Shown here piece after piece: positions 22,867 through 33,959 of a stretch of DNA of 64,000 nt. Made by a program: the position numbers and the translations under genes. The first letter of the stretch is position 1, and every line of letters begins with the position of its first letter. The notes below the pieces were generated by a model. It was not told the DNA's origin, did not search any database, and saw only the letters and a list, made by a program, of their open reading frames with translations. Source of the stretch: Luzula sylvatica (Eukaryota; Streptophyta; Magnoliopsida; Poales; Juncaceae); NCBI GenBank assembly GCA_946800325.1, contig OX326959.1, forward strand, positions 16,026,862-16,090,861, given 5' to 3'.

Positions 22867-23774
22867 GCCATAAATTTGTTTATTCAAAATACCAGCAAAC
22901 TATTTAAAATACCAGTAACAATTAAAATACCAGTAACATTCCAAATATCAGCAAAATTTGTTTATTTAAAATAACAGTAACAATTAAATACCAGTAATAT
23001 ACAAAAAACTTTAGAACAGGAATCTATTTAAACCAAAGTGGTTTAATCAGAGCCGCTGTGCACATGAACACCTTATTCGGTTGAAAAATAACCAATTTGA
23101 AACAGGAAAACTGAAAGAGGTGCAAACCTAAGACCACTCTTAGAACCATTTGAAACATTTCTTTGAGAATAGGGGTAAATTCTTAGAACCAATTAAGCAC
23201 CAAACTGCGCATTGCAAAAACTACGGCGAAGAATCTTACAACAGGTGTAAAACCCAGAATCAGGGAATTAATGACATACCCTGTAAAACTGAAAGAGGTG
23301 CAAACCAAAATTGCAAAGCTAGGTTTCAAAACAATCCAAAATAACCCAAAAAAACAATGGGAAAATTATCAGTCAGAAAATCCTGATATATGTATCGCGG
23401 GTACAAAAAAAAATAAACTAATATTTGTAACAGCAATATATGGCCATCTGGTATATATAGGAGTGTGAAATTTGCTTAAAATTCGAAATTTCTGATTCCC
23501 TCCAAAACGATGTTAAACGATACCGCTTCACCAACCGCCATTAATGATGTACGTCCTACGTAGCAGTTACCACCTTAGCAATGACGACCTATATTTCACT
23601 AGCCATAAATGGGCCTGACAACTTTTAGTCCAATCAGTTAATCGCAAAAGGCCTATTTGGTTTAACGCGTTTTTGGGCCGTTAAGCCTTACAATCAAATT
23701 TCGTGGCCTGTCAACCATACACAGAAAAGGGACCCGACCCCTATAAGGGAATCCGGGAAAAAGGCCCGCATGAT
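22867..23774 (+). other. 3' subterminal region of the MULE
   Basis: I recognise no gene. A block of AATACCAGTAACA repeats lies at 22890-22990, then AT-rich DNA and a GC-richer end. GTTAAAC words occur at about 23508 and, inverted, at about 23660 and 23777. Two short open frames at 23150-23468 have no family features. Confidence 0.45.
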
Positions 23775-23842
23775 TAAACACCCCCCTTTCCAGCGCATCA
23801 AGGCCTCAGGGGGATGAATCAAGGGGTCATGCATCATCACCC
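23775..23842 (-). repeat. 3' TIR of the 10-kb MULE
   Basis: Its reverse complement begins GGGTGATGATGCATGACCCC and contains CCTTGATGCGCTGG, in the same order as the 5' TIR. It abuts TATTTTCAT. Confidence 0.85.
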
Positions 23843-23851
23843 TATTTTCAT

Positions 23852-24429
23852 ACATAACAAATATCTAGCCTATGTCTTGCACGGAACAAAACAAAAAAAG
23901 GCATAAAAATTATTATGATTTGCTTGAATTTAAATAAAATAATTGTACTTTTGTAAGAACTAACTATAAATATGTGGACGAAACATTATAAGATTATATT
24001 AATTTAGGATAATGCACTTTATAAAGCAGGCCATAATAGACCATAATAGTATTGTTAACCTATTTATATTGTTGACCTGGTAATTCGCTCAAGTCAGAAA
24101 CACGAAAATCATTCCAAATAACTACTTTAAACTAATTATAACATCATGCAATAATTTCGAATAATAAAAGGAAATTACGTACCAGATAAATATCAGTATT
24201 TGCTTTCGGCTTTATCCGTGATTTTATCTTTTATCGAAATTTCGAGACTATCGTGCTGATAACGTGCTATAAAATAAAGAACAAAAGAGAAAATTGTAGG
24301 AGACAATGTTTATATTGAATTGTTGGAAAAATACAATAGCCACTACCCTCTTTTATATAGGAAATGACGAGTACATGTGAAGAAATTTTTTGCTATATAA
24401 AACGCTATAATACATGAAAATAATATAAT
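23852..24429 (-). other. LTR-like remnant interrupted by the hAT insertions
   Basis: Bases 24290-24429 are paralogous to 5508-5580 (GACAATGTTTNTATTGAATTGTTG, then TACATGAAAATAATA). They continue on the far side of the insertion at 26813 to about 26890. The minus strand at about 24245-24270 has a CACGTTATCAGCACGATAG phrase of the kind seen beside copia LTRs. No intact gene remains. Confidence 0.45.
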
Positions 24430-25230
24430 ATCAAATATAGGGCTGCAAACGAGCCGAGCTCGAGCGAGCTGTGCCAAGCTCAAGTTCGGCTCGGAATTTA
24501 CTCGAGCTGGCTCGGCTCGTTTAGAATTATGGCTCGAACTAAAAAATCAAGCTCAAGCTCGGCTCGTTCTAATTCGAGCTAGCTCGGCTCGGCTCAACAG
24601 TAGCTCAATTAAAAAAAACAACTTGAATTTTAATTAAAAAAATTGTAACAATTGCGAATAAACAAAAAATATTTTAAATACAAAAATATCTTAAAACATA
24701 ACAATAATAAATCAAACATACAACACAAAACACATAAAAAATAGGATTTGGACTTGGAATTATTAATTTGTCTCCCTTAGTTAATTTTTTTTAGGACCTA
24801 AGTTATAACCTGACTTGGAATTATTAAGGAGATAAAGTTTTTTTTATAAAATTTTCTAATAATAATAATATATATAATATGAATTAATTATGAAAAACGT
24901 ATTTAATTTTTTAAATCGCGCTCAAATTCTTTTCGACCGTGTTTAAAAAACCGGACCGGACCGGCCGGTTCGTCCAAAAAACCCGGAACCGGACTCCAAT
25001 CCGGTTTGGTCGAACAATAGGATCGGATATGCAGTTGATCCCGAAAAAACCGGACTAACCGGCCGGTTTTCTAATAAAACCAGGACCGGACCGGTCAAAT
25101 TAACCGCGGTTCTTTTCCAGTTCTTGAAAATTGAAATTATTCTTCGGTTCTTTCTTCTCTCTCTCTTTCTCAGTCCCCGCTTCTTCATTTCCTAAGCAAA
25201 CTTTAACCCTAGCTCAGTTCGATTTTCGCC

Positions 25231-25712
25231 ATGGCGTCGGAGAAGAAGGAAGAAGCAGTTGAATCCCATGAGGAATTGGTTCCGGAACGGGTTCGTGAGT
25301 CTCAGAGGCGTCGCTACGTAAGCTTCGAGCTTGTGGATGAGGTAATCAACCTCGACAAAGAATAACGTCAGCGTATGCTCTCTTCCTCTTCAATTTGTTT
25401 TTTGTATTTCATCTGTGTATTTAAACTATTCGAATTTATTTCTTTTCAGGCCAAATCGAGCTGGGTGCTTTGAGGAATGGGTTCAACGGGATAAACAAAG
25501 AAGTTGTCAGGCTAAAGATTGTAACTTTATTTTTCTGACATTTTCTTATTCAAACTATTTATTACTTAATAATTTTAGTCGAAATTGGATGTCACAGATG
25601 TAATAAGCTGCACAATTGATAACAAAAAACAATCAGAAGAAAAAGAAAAGTAAGTTCGAGCAGCCATCGAAGCAATTGGAAACCTCGTTCACAATTCTGT
25701 TCGAGTGACCAG
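25231..25712 (+). pseudogene. Captured seryl-tRNA synthetase N-terminal exons
   Basis: Seryl-tRNA synthetase charges tRNA-Ser; its N-terminal coiled-coil arm is what is seen here. Exon A (ATG at 25231) reads RESQRRRYVSFELVDEVINL followed by DKE, then TAA (25363-25365) where the family has the W of DKEWRQR; RQ follows. A GT at 25373 and AG at 25448-25449 bound an intron, and the arginine codon is completed across it. Exon B (25450-25520) reads QIELGALRNGFNGINKEVVR then LKI, the family's RQFELDNLRKEFNKINKEVA. A second intron (25521-25578) leads to exon C, which has an in-frame TAA and then AAIEAIGNLVHNSVRV. Introns are kept, so the copy came from genomic DNA. Catalytic motifs 1-3 are absent. 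It is not functional as a synthetase. Confidence 0.85.
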
Positions 25713-26420
25713 TGCTTGAAACTCGTATTGGATTCAGAATTGGAGATTTATTGAAGCATCGCGGTATCAGAGTGGTGAAGGAGGCACACAGTGATTCAGA
25801 TTCTTCTTGCGTTATTGAAGCGATGTCTCGTTGTCAGTTCAATCTCTGTTTTTCGCCTCCCATCGAAGATTTCTATTTTGAGATTTAAAGGGGTTGTTTT
25901 GAAAATTTGCAACAAGCTTAATTAATTAAGAAAAACACTACTTCTACCGAAGTATATCACAGAACACCTCCCGAATGGGTATTTTGGCTTGATTGTTTTT
26001 TATTTATTTAGGGCTCCACCAAATATTTCTTTCCATTATTTATCAATCGGTAATAATTCGGTGGATGGTTTCTGTGACTGTATCATCCCGCATTAATTAA
26101 TTAGTTATGGAGTTTTTTTTTTTATTTACTTGTGTTCTTTTTAAGAGCATGGAAAAAATTAAATTAGCAATTGAAGAAAATTGGTCTTAATTAGAGGATT
26201 TATTGAGTTTTTTGTGCACAGGTCAATTAGTTCTTTCAGTGTTATAATCTTAGTGGAATATATAATCATAATTGCTTGTTTAATTCACAAAATTTGTGAG
26301 GGTGTTTCCTTTATAATTGCTTATTAATGTATTTTTTAGCTTAATAATGTTAACTAGCGCAATTTTTTATATTAGAGAAAATCTAGTTTAAAATATAATT
26401 TTTTGTATTTAAATATCTTA
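25713..26420 (+). other. Interior of the hAT element without recognised gene
   Basis: Follows the captured exons. A segment at 25730-25890 (CATCGCGGTATCAGAGTGG and on) has GC and codon texture that could be another captured piece, but I cannot assign it. The rest is AT-rich. Confidence 0.35.
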
Positions 26421-27054
26421 AAATAATTGGATCAAAACATTTAAAGTGTTTGTGTGTGATATTTGAAATTACGGTGTTAGATATAATAATTTTACGTATA
26501 CTTGTAAACCAACAGTCGAACCGGTTGACCCATCGGTTGAACCGGCGAACCGGTGACCCGGAACTTGACCGGGTCGTTGTCCGGTCCGGTTTTTAAAACA
26601 TTGCTTTTCGAGCTTAATACGAGCGAGCTGAGTCTGGCTCAAGCTCGGCTCAATAAGCGTTCGAGCTAGCTCGGCTCAATAAGCGTTCGAGCTAGCTCGG
26701 CTCGGCTCATTTAATTTCGAGTTAATATCGAGCGAGCTAGTATCGAACTATTATCAAGTCGAGCTCGAGCGAGTCACGAGTCACGAGCTAAAGTTGCAGC
26801 CCTAATCAAATATACTAAATATCTTAATGTCTCCATCTTTATAAATTTGTTGTTTGACATCGATATTATTATATTCATAAGTCATAACAATTATAGAGAT
26901 ATTATTTGGACCGAGTTTTTGTAAACACTACTCAATGCAATGTTAACTTTAACCTTAATAGGAAATTTTTATAGGTGAATAATTATTTGTTCCCATCATT
27001 TCTCTTTATTTTCGCTTAGATTTATTTTTTATAATAAATAAGAGAAAGATCATA

Positions 27055-28215
27055 CATAGTCTAAGTGATAATTGAATGCTAAATATCTCATAAAATATGG
27101 TTTTTGTGTCATTATGTCATACTCAAGCAACTGAGTTATGAATTCATTAACTATTTTTACTTTATATTGATCTTCATTTTATATCATTGTTTTGTGAAAA
27201 AAAAAATTTATAAAAACTGAATCGAACAGACACTGATTTATTTTAATATTTTATGATAAACTTTCCCTCATAACTTATTTTTTAATAATTCATGTTATAC
27301 ATCAGTAAAAAGAAAATAAGGTGCCTCGGGTTGAAAACAAAAAAAACGAAAAAGACAAATTACTTTTTCCCATTAATACCCATGAACCAGCCCACAATAT
27401 CTTGCATAAAAATACTTAGAATAAGTAATACAATATCAATCAAGCAAGCAATCTTCCCTATTATTTTTGGAGTTTGAGGAGGCTCATGATCAATCTGCAG
27501 CACGATAAACAAGCCGCAAATGAAAATAATACCGCACACGCAACACCAAACCTGAAATTATGAAACATCATACAAATATTTAATTGTTTTTTATTTTAGA
27601 GATAATCATAATATCATGATATTTGATATTTTGGAGGGATGTCTGTGATATTTTGAGTTTTACAGGGTACCCATCAAATTGCGCCAGATTAAGATTAAGA
27701 TATACAGTAACGAGAATAAATAAACAAGAAGAGACAACATATATACTTCTGTAGTACTCGTTGAAGGTACATGCTGTTCATCGTGATTACCGATCAATCC
27801 TTTTTCTAAATCGTAATTCTCTTGATTCATTACGAAATAATCAAAATAAAACGAAATGATACAGAACAAATGAAACAATATATTGTACTAATTTATAGAC
27901 AACAAAAAAGATGAGTATCTTTTTTCGTATTTCAAAATTAGGGCAAGCGTAAATAGTAAATATTAAATTAAATACCCTTTCATCTCCTTCCTTTTTCTTT
28001 GATTTCATTTCCTTACCGAGTATGAGGAAAATAATTCCAAAGAAATACCCATTCTGCTCCTAATTAATGCCAACGAGTATTAATTTGTTTATTTAATATA
28101 ATTACTGGAGGAATATCAATTTGGTATTTGTTGATAACATATCTTCCTATTTTGGCTGCCTTCGTAAGGAAAACAATTATTACCTTTTCTATTGCATATA
28201 TTCATAGTTTCATAC
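27055..28215 (-). repeat. Inverted segmental duplication, arm 2 (main part)
   Basis: This is the reverse complement of about 3870-4885 and 1020-1108 of arm 1, including the small membrane gene and its flanks. It continues past the copia insertion at 36847. It keeps the uninterrupted sequence TTATATTAAATAAACAAATT (as reverse complement) where arm 1 has the 2.76-kb MULE. Confidence 0.85.
27360..27830 (-). CDS. Small membrane protein of unknown family, copy 2
   Basis: This is the inverted duplicate of the gene at 4131-4598. Exon 1 (27671-27830) starts MNQENYDLEKGLIGNHDEQ and has the span YMLSLLVYLFSLLYILILIW. Exon 2 (27360-27551) reads VWCCVCGIIFICGLFIVLQ, DHEPPQTP, ACLIDIVLLIL and ends INGKK. 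Exon lengths equal those of copy 1 and both frames are conserved, with mostly conservative changes. As in copy 1, exon 1 ends in phase 1 and exon 2 is open in phase 0. The same in-frame stop soon after the donor (GTL-stop) shows exon 1 is not a complete product by itself unless translated unspliced as about 56 residues. Confidence 0.5.
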
Positions 28216-29978
28216 TGTTAGTTTTTCGGGCAACCTTATTGCACAGCGGAACTTACCCGAACCCCTTAAGCCATGGATCTGTGTATCGCTAATTAGATAC
28301 GAAGGAAGAGTTTCAAAATTTATACCTCAGATTTAGTTCAAATCTGGTTGAAGAAAACTTGCAGAGACCACGTTGGTGTGCTCGAACCGGCACAACCCTC
28401 TATCGGTATCCACACGCGACTCGTCTAGACTGGATGTGAAGACCTCCGATGCTAGTCGGATCCTTCCTCCCTTCAGAAAATCTACTTGGCTTCTCTTTTC
28501 TTTCACAAAGAAATTCAGCCAAGCTTCACTCTTTTCTTTCTCTCTAAGAAAACTATTTTCTCTAAGTTTTTTTTTTTCTCCAAATTCGAAATTCTTTTTT
28601 TCAAAATTCTGCACCAAGAGATTGAGTGAATCTATCTTCTTCTTTATGAAGAGGTTTGGTGTGTATTAATGATCAAGTGGAAAACCCTTAGGATTCCCAC
28701 CCACCCAATATCTTCATCAAATGAATGATATCCTGAGCATTAATACCATGCACCCATACATGCATGTAGCATTCAATTAATGCTTTACACCTTCTGTTCG
28801 AACAGAATAATATCCTCGTTCGAACAGAATAATATACACGTTCGAACAGACTAATATCCTGGTCCAAACTGAATAATATCTATGTATTTAATTTTATGTG
28901 TCCAGTCCGAACTTGTCTTTGTGTGTGACCCTATAGGTTTATTTAATGTTGGCAGCATATTAAATCTCTATTTAAATATGCAAATCATAATTGGCCTCTA
29001 GCAAGGCATTATGACTATCCAAATTAAATAAATGATTTGTGATCATAACATATTTATCAAATAGACAAATTACTAGCTCTCTCGTTCATACGATATATGT
29101 TGATCAAAGACATGGTGAAATGTCATCCTTTCTAAATCAACTTAACTCTTTCCCGATATAGAATTAGATTGAATGTTCAATTAGTATTAACAACACATGT
29201 TAATCTTATTGAGCGTGGCCACGCATTTCCTTCAATCCTAATTCATCAGGGGGGCCCTGAGAGATATCTCTTTCAATCATGAAAGGAACAACTTCCATCT
29301 TGGTTATTCACATCCTCCAACATGCTTCATGTAATACCCAATGATGATCTTGATTACCCGGTTAAATATAACAAAGAAACATATCTAAGTATCACAATTC
29401 ACATGTGAGAAATCTAATGATAACCTCAGGTCAAAAAACTAAAATTCTATTTGTTTATGAGAATATATATAATGACAATAACCATGTATATTCTCATAAG
29501 TTGGTCAGTCCAATATGTAGTCTCTAATACATATCTATATTCCATATTTGACATCACTACATCTCTATGTATTCCATGTCCATGATCAGTAAAACAAAAT
29601 CATCTCATATGCGAATATACTGGTGTACATATATATTCTATTTCCTTAGACATGTATATCTCTATATACATCATATATATGACCAGGGACATTTAGAATC
29701 GTATTACGTTCATTGATACAGTTTTACTATCATAATCACATATTATGATGATGTATAAACTAGTGATACAATTCAAGGCTTATTCACATATTCCTAAATA
29801 TGTTAAATAACCAGTACACGTATTAAATGGAACTTTAATTCAATATTAAAATATTAGATCAACAAACATAAATAATAATGATCATTCGTTTACATACAAG
29901 CTAAACAGTTCAGCCTAGGGTATTATTATGTTCTGCCCAGGGCATTATTTCGTTCAGCCTATGGCATTATTTCCTTCA
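28216..29978 (-). repeat. 3' LTR of the 28-37 kb copia
   Basis: The LTR is 1763 bp on the minus strand, TGAAGGAAATAATGCC...AAAAACTAACA. It holds short repeats GTTCGAACAGAATAATATCC (plus strand, 28796-28880). A small ORF at 28333-28617 is LTR sequence, not a gene. Confidence 0.85.
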
Positions 29979-30021
29979 GTCTCTCACTTGCACTAGGGTG
30001 AACTGATAATAATAATACCAC

Positions 30022-31146
30022 TCAACTCTCCTCTCTGAGGTAATCCAAACCAATGGCTCTAGCATGACGATCATGTTTCGCTATCGAGAGCGGTTTAGTA
30101 AACGAATCAGCTATATTATCATCAGTTGAAATTTTGCACACATTCACGTCTCCTCTCTCTATTATCTCTCGAATAAGATGAAAACGCCGAAGTATGTGTT
30201 TGGATCTGTGGTGTGACCTTGGCTCCCTAGATTGCGCAATTGTTCCATTGTTATCACAAAAGAGAGTCACATGGTCCAACACACTTGGAACTACACCTAG
30301 TTCTGCCACAAATTTCTTGATCCAAACAGCTTCCTTAGCTGCTTCTGAAGCTGCTATATACTCCGCTTCCGTTGTAGAATCTGCGACAGTTTGCTGTTTG
30401 TGACTTTTCCAAACAACTGCACCTCCGTTCAAACAGAATACATAACCACTTTGCGATATGAAATCATCAATGCAGGTTTGAAAGCTAGCATCGGTATAAC
30501 CCTTTATCACCCGCTCACTTTCCAAACCTCCATAGATTAAGAATACATCTTTAGTTCTTCTCAAGTACTTAAGAATATTCTTTACTGCTATCCAGTGACT
30601 CTTACCTGGATCTGATTGATATCTGCTTGTCACACTTAATGCATATGACACATCTGGTCTAGTACATATCATCGCATACATAATAGATCCAATTGCCGAA
30701 GCATATGGCACTCTATTCATTCGTTCTCGTTCATCTCTCGATGTCGGACATTGAGATTTATCTAACGAGATACCATGCGACATTGGCAAGGATCCTCTCT
30801 TGGAATCTTGCATATTGAACCTCTTCAATACCTTGTCAATGTATGTACTTTGACTCAGACCTTGAAGCTTCCTTGATCTATCTCTATAAATCTTTATGCC
30901 TAATATATAGGCTGCTTCTCCTAGGTCTTTCATTGAAAATTGATTCCCCAAATATTTCTTAACACTTAAGAGCATAGGTATATCATTGCCAATGAGCAAT
31001 ATGTCATCCACATAAAGAACTAAGAATACATGTGCACTCCCACTGAATTTCTTGTATACACAAGGTTCTTCCACATTCTTGATGAAACCATAATCCTTGA
31101 TTACTTCATCAAAACGAAGATTCCAACTTCGAGATGCCTGTTTCAA
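30022..31146 (-). pseudogene. Copia reverse transcriptase C-part and RNase H
   Basis: This frame continues pol after a frameshift at about 31183-31200. It starts in the conserved SIYGLKQASRSWN region. It has the RT active-site motif YVDDILLIGND and an RNase H domain with GYTDASF, EAEYIAASEAAKEAVW and FCDNNGTI, giving the D-E-D residues. It ends TDDNIADSFTKPLS...DYLREES. The polypurine region just downstream is weak (GTGCAAGTGAGAGAC) and abuts the LTR. All motifs are intact, but the frame depends on the upstream parts. Confidence 0.9.
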
Positions 31147-32513
31147 ACCATAAATAGACTTTTGAAGCTTGCATACTTTCTTAGAATTCTTGGATCGACA
31201 AAACCCTCGGATTGTATCATGTATACATCCTCATTCAAGTTCCCGTTAAGGAAAGCAGTTTTGACATCCATTTGCCATATTTCATAGTCATAATATGTAG
31301 CTATGGCAAGTAGAATTCTTATAGACTTAAGCATGGCCACGGGCGAAAACGTTTCATCATAGTCAATACCATGAGTTTGCTTGAAACATTTCGCCACAAG
31401 TCGTGCTTTGTAAGTATGCACCTTACCTTCCATGTCAGTTTTCTTCTTGAAAACCCACTTACACCCAATGATTTTTAATCCTTCAGGTGGATCAATCAAG
31501 TTCCAAACTTGATTGTCGTACATGGATTGTATCTCGAGATTCATGGCATCTTGCCATTTCTGCGAATCTTCACTCATCATAGCATCTTCGTAGGATGTTG
31601 GTTCATCATCTATGGCCAACACATCGTCATCATTAGTCACGAGAAATCCACATCTCTCGGGCTCCTGACGATTCCTACTAGATCTACGTGGTGGTTCTTG
31701 TGTCACATTTTCTAATTCTCCAACATTTGGTGAACCTGAAACATCTTCCGTCTCATGTTCATTTTCAGTTTGGGAATCTTGAACTTCTTCAAGATCAACC
31801 TTACTCCCACTAGCTCTCTTGGAAATGAACTCCTTCTCTAAGAATACTCCATTTCTAGCTACGAAAATCTTATTTTCAGAGGGGATGTAAAAGTAATACC
31901 CTTTAGTTTCCTTAGGATATCCCACGAATAAACATTTATCCGATTTGGGTCCAAGCTTATCTGACATCATGCATTTAACATATGCCTCGCAACCCCAAAT
32001 TTTCAGAAAAGACAAACTTGGAGTTCTTCCTGTCCATATCTCATATGGAGTCTTTTCTACGGATTTAGATGGAATTATATTCAGTATGAATGCGGCTGTT
32101 TCAATGGCATAACCCCAAAACGATTTCGGGAGATCAGTTTGACTCATCATTGATCGAACCATGTCCAACAAGGTACGATTTCTCCTCTCGGAAACACCAT
32201 TCCATTGAGGTGTACCGGGTGGAGTTAATTGTGAAACAATTCCACAATCTCTTAGATAGTCATCAAAATCTTGGCTCAAATATTCACCACCTCGATCAGA
32301 TCGAATGGTCTTTATTTTCTTGCCTAGTTGATTCTTTACTTCATTCTTAAAATCTTTGAACATTTCAAATGATTCTGACTTTAGTCTCATTAAGTAGATA
32401 AATCCATATCTACTATAGTCATCAGTAAAAGTAATGAAGTATCTATAACCTCCTCTGGCTTCCATGCTCATTGGGCCACATACATCAGTATGTATGAGCT
32501 CCAAGAAATCACT
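31143..32513 (-). pseudogene. Copia integrase and reverse transcriptase N-part
   Basis: It lies in the same frame as gag-protease but behind a TGA. Integrase has HTDVCGPM, IRSDRGGEY and GVSERRNRTLLD, which give the D, D and E of the catalytic core. RT begins with CKWVFKKK, KARLVAKCF (usually KARLVAKGF) and QMDVKTAFLNG. The frame fails after SEGFVDPR, where the other frame reads NSKKVCKLQKSIYGL; one base has been lost in about 31183-31200 (AGAATTCTTGG on the plus strand). Confidence 0.9.
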
Positions 32514-33959
32514 TCATCTTTCTCCAACATTTGAGAAAGGTTTCTTAGTCATCTTGCCTAATAAACAAGACTCGCATGTCTCATATGATCTCATATCAAA
32601 TGAGTCTAAAAGTCCATCAGTATGGAGTTTAGAAATGTGTTTCTCGTTTATATGGCCTAAACGACAATTCCAAAAGTATGTTTGATTATCAACATTAGAC
32701 ACTGTCCTTTCGGTATTGATATTATATATGGATTTGTAATTATTCAGATCAAGCACGTAGAGACCATTTTCTAATAAAACATTTCCATAGAAAATTTCTC
32801 CTTTACGGATAGTACAATTATTATCTTCTATAATAAATGTATAACCATCCAAAGCTAATCTTGAAATAGAAATAATGTTCCTGTTCATAACATGTACATA
32901 ACAACAATTGTTCAATTCTAATACAAATCCATTAGGTAAAGTTAAATGATAATCTCCTACGGCTAATGCAGCAACTCTTGCTCCATTTCCCACACGTAGG
33001 TCCATTTCTCCTTTAGCTAATTTTCTTCTACTTCGTAGTCCCTGCACATTTCTACAAATGTGAGTGCCACATCCAGTATCTAATACCCAATTTGACAAAG
33101 TAGATAAGTTAACATCAATACCTGAGGCACTTGTCGAAACTGCTTTCTTCTTCTTCACTTCTTCTAAGTAAAGAGGGCAGTTTCTTTTCCAATGGCCATC
33201 CTTATGACAATGGAAATAAGTGGTCGGTTCAGATTTCTTGATCTTTGGTTTGGGCAACACCTTGCCCTTATCATTGTTCTTGCCTTTGAACTTCTTCTTG
33301 AACTTTCCCTTTTGAACCATCAAAACTTCGTTGACATCTGATGCCTTGAAGTCTCCGGACTTATTGGTAGCCTCAAAATTATTGAGCATACCATGTAATT
33401 CCGGTATTGTTTTATCCATAGAGTGCATGTTGTAGTTAGAAACAAACTGTGCGAAATTCGGAGTCAAAGACTCAAGAATCAAGTCAGTTTCCATCTCATG
33501 GCTGACTTTCGCACCTAGTTTCTCAAGATAATCGACATATCCTTTCATCTTCAAAACATGCGCACTCACAGATGTACCATGGGCCATTTTGCAGTTGAAC
33601 AACGCCTTATGGGTGTTAAACCTCTCAAGTCTGGCTTTCTCTTGGAACATTTCCTTGAGCTGTCTGTTCATAACATATGCATGCGAATCAACAAACTGCT
33701 TTTGAAGATCCGATGACATAGTAGCCAACATGAGACAAGTTACTTCAACATCATCATCTATGAACTTTTCATAGTATTCTTGGTTCAGATGGTCAGCATC
33801 TGCTGGTGGTTCTTCAGTTGGGAGAGGCTCATCAAGAACATAACCCTTATGTTCGGCCATAAGAACAATTCTTAGATTTCGCTCCCAATCCGGAAAGTTT
33901 TTACCATTCAACTTCTCCTTCTCAAGGAGAGATCGCAAATTTAAACTGTTTGAGGACAT
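32514..33959 (-). pseudogene. Copia gag and protease
   Basis: The ATG at 33959 gives MSSNSLNLRSLLEKEKLNG and the copia gag core. The zinc knuckle reads YFHCHKDGHWKRNC, so its first cysteine is tyrosine; the related copy at 11.3 kb has CYHC. The protease motif is intact (WVLDTGCGTHICRN). The pre-integrase HHCC region (GHINEKHISKL, CESCLLGK) is present. The frame ends at TGA (32514-32516) after NVGER and resumes immediately as SDFLELIHTDV, so this is a nonsense mutation and not a natural end. Confidence 0.9.

Larger units (their letters stand above)
13838..23842 (+). mobile_element. 10-kb Mutator-like element with FAR1-type transposase and Ulp1-like accessory gene
   Basis: The element is 10005 bp. 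It is flanked on both sides by TATTTTCAT (13829-13837 and 23843-23851), the perfect 9-bp target duplication typical of Mutator-like elements. The ends are degenerate TIRs of about 65-70 bp, both starting GG and sharing TTGCAT/ATGCAT, CCCC and an identical CCTTGATGCGCTGG. Two genes lie head to tail on the plus strand: the transposase (14224-17001) and an Ulp1-like gene (18068-21670). Noncoding parts carry three repeats between the genes, a 9-unit minisatellite, and a recurrent GTGTYAAACC/GTTAAAC word. Each gene has one obvious disabling lesion, but the ends look intact. The 5' target contains an older short duplication: AAAGGAATATTTTCAT occurs twice, at about 13784 and 13822. Confidence 0.9.
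24937..26603 (+). mobile_element. hAT-like element carrying a seryl-tRNA synthetase gene fragment
   Basis: The element is 1667 bp, flanked by CTTTTCGA at 24929-24936 and 26604-26611 (perfect 8 bp). It interrupts a sequence that is continuous in the family copy at 43.8 kb (CAAATTCTTTTCGAGCTTAAT). The ends are inverted: CCGTGTTTAAAAAACCGG at the left and, reverse-complemented, CAATGTTTTAAAAACCGG at the right, followed by GACCGG. It has no transposase. The cargo is at 25231-25712. The end at 526-695 of the window belongs to the same family. Confidence 0.85.
24438..26804 (+). mobile_element. hAT-type non-autonomous element (CGAGCTCGGCTCG-rich), split by a second hAT
   Basis: It begins TAGGGCTGCAAACGAGC and ends GTTGCAGCCCTA. 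Its flanks are ATCAAATA on both sides (24430-24437 and 26805-26812), a perfect 8-bp duplication as hAT elements make. Both ends consist of clustered GAGCTCGGCTCG-like words over about 150-200 bp. Without the inner insertion and its duplication the element is about 692 bp. A second copy of the family lies at 43318-43981. I see no transposase. Confidence 0.85.

Noticed and set aside
28333..28669. ORFs on both strands near 28.4 kb
   Set aside because: They lie inside the copia LTR, with no similarity to known proteins.
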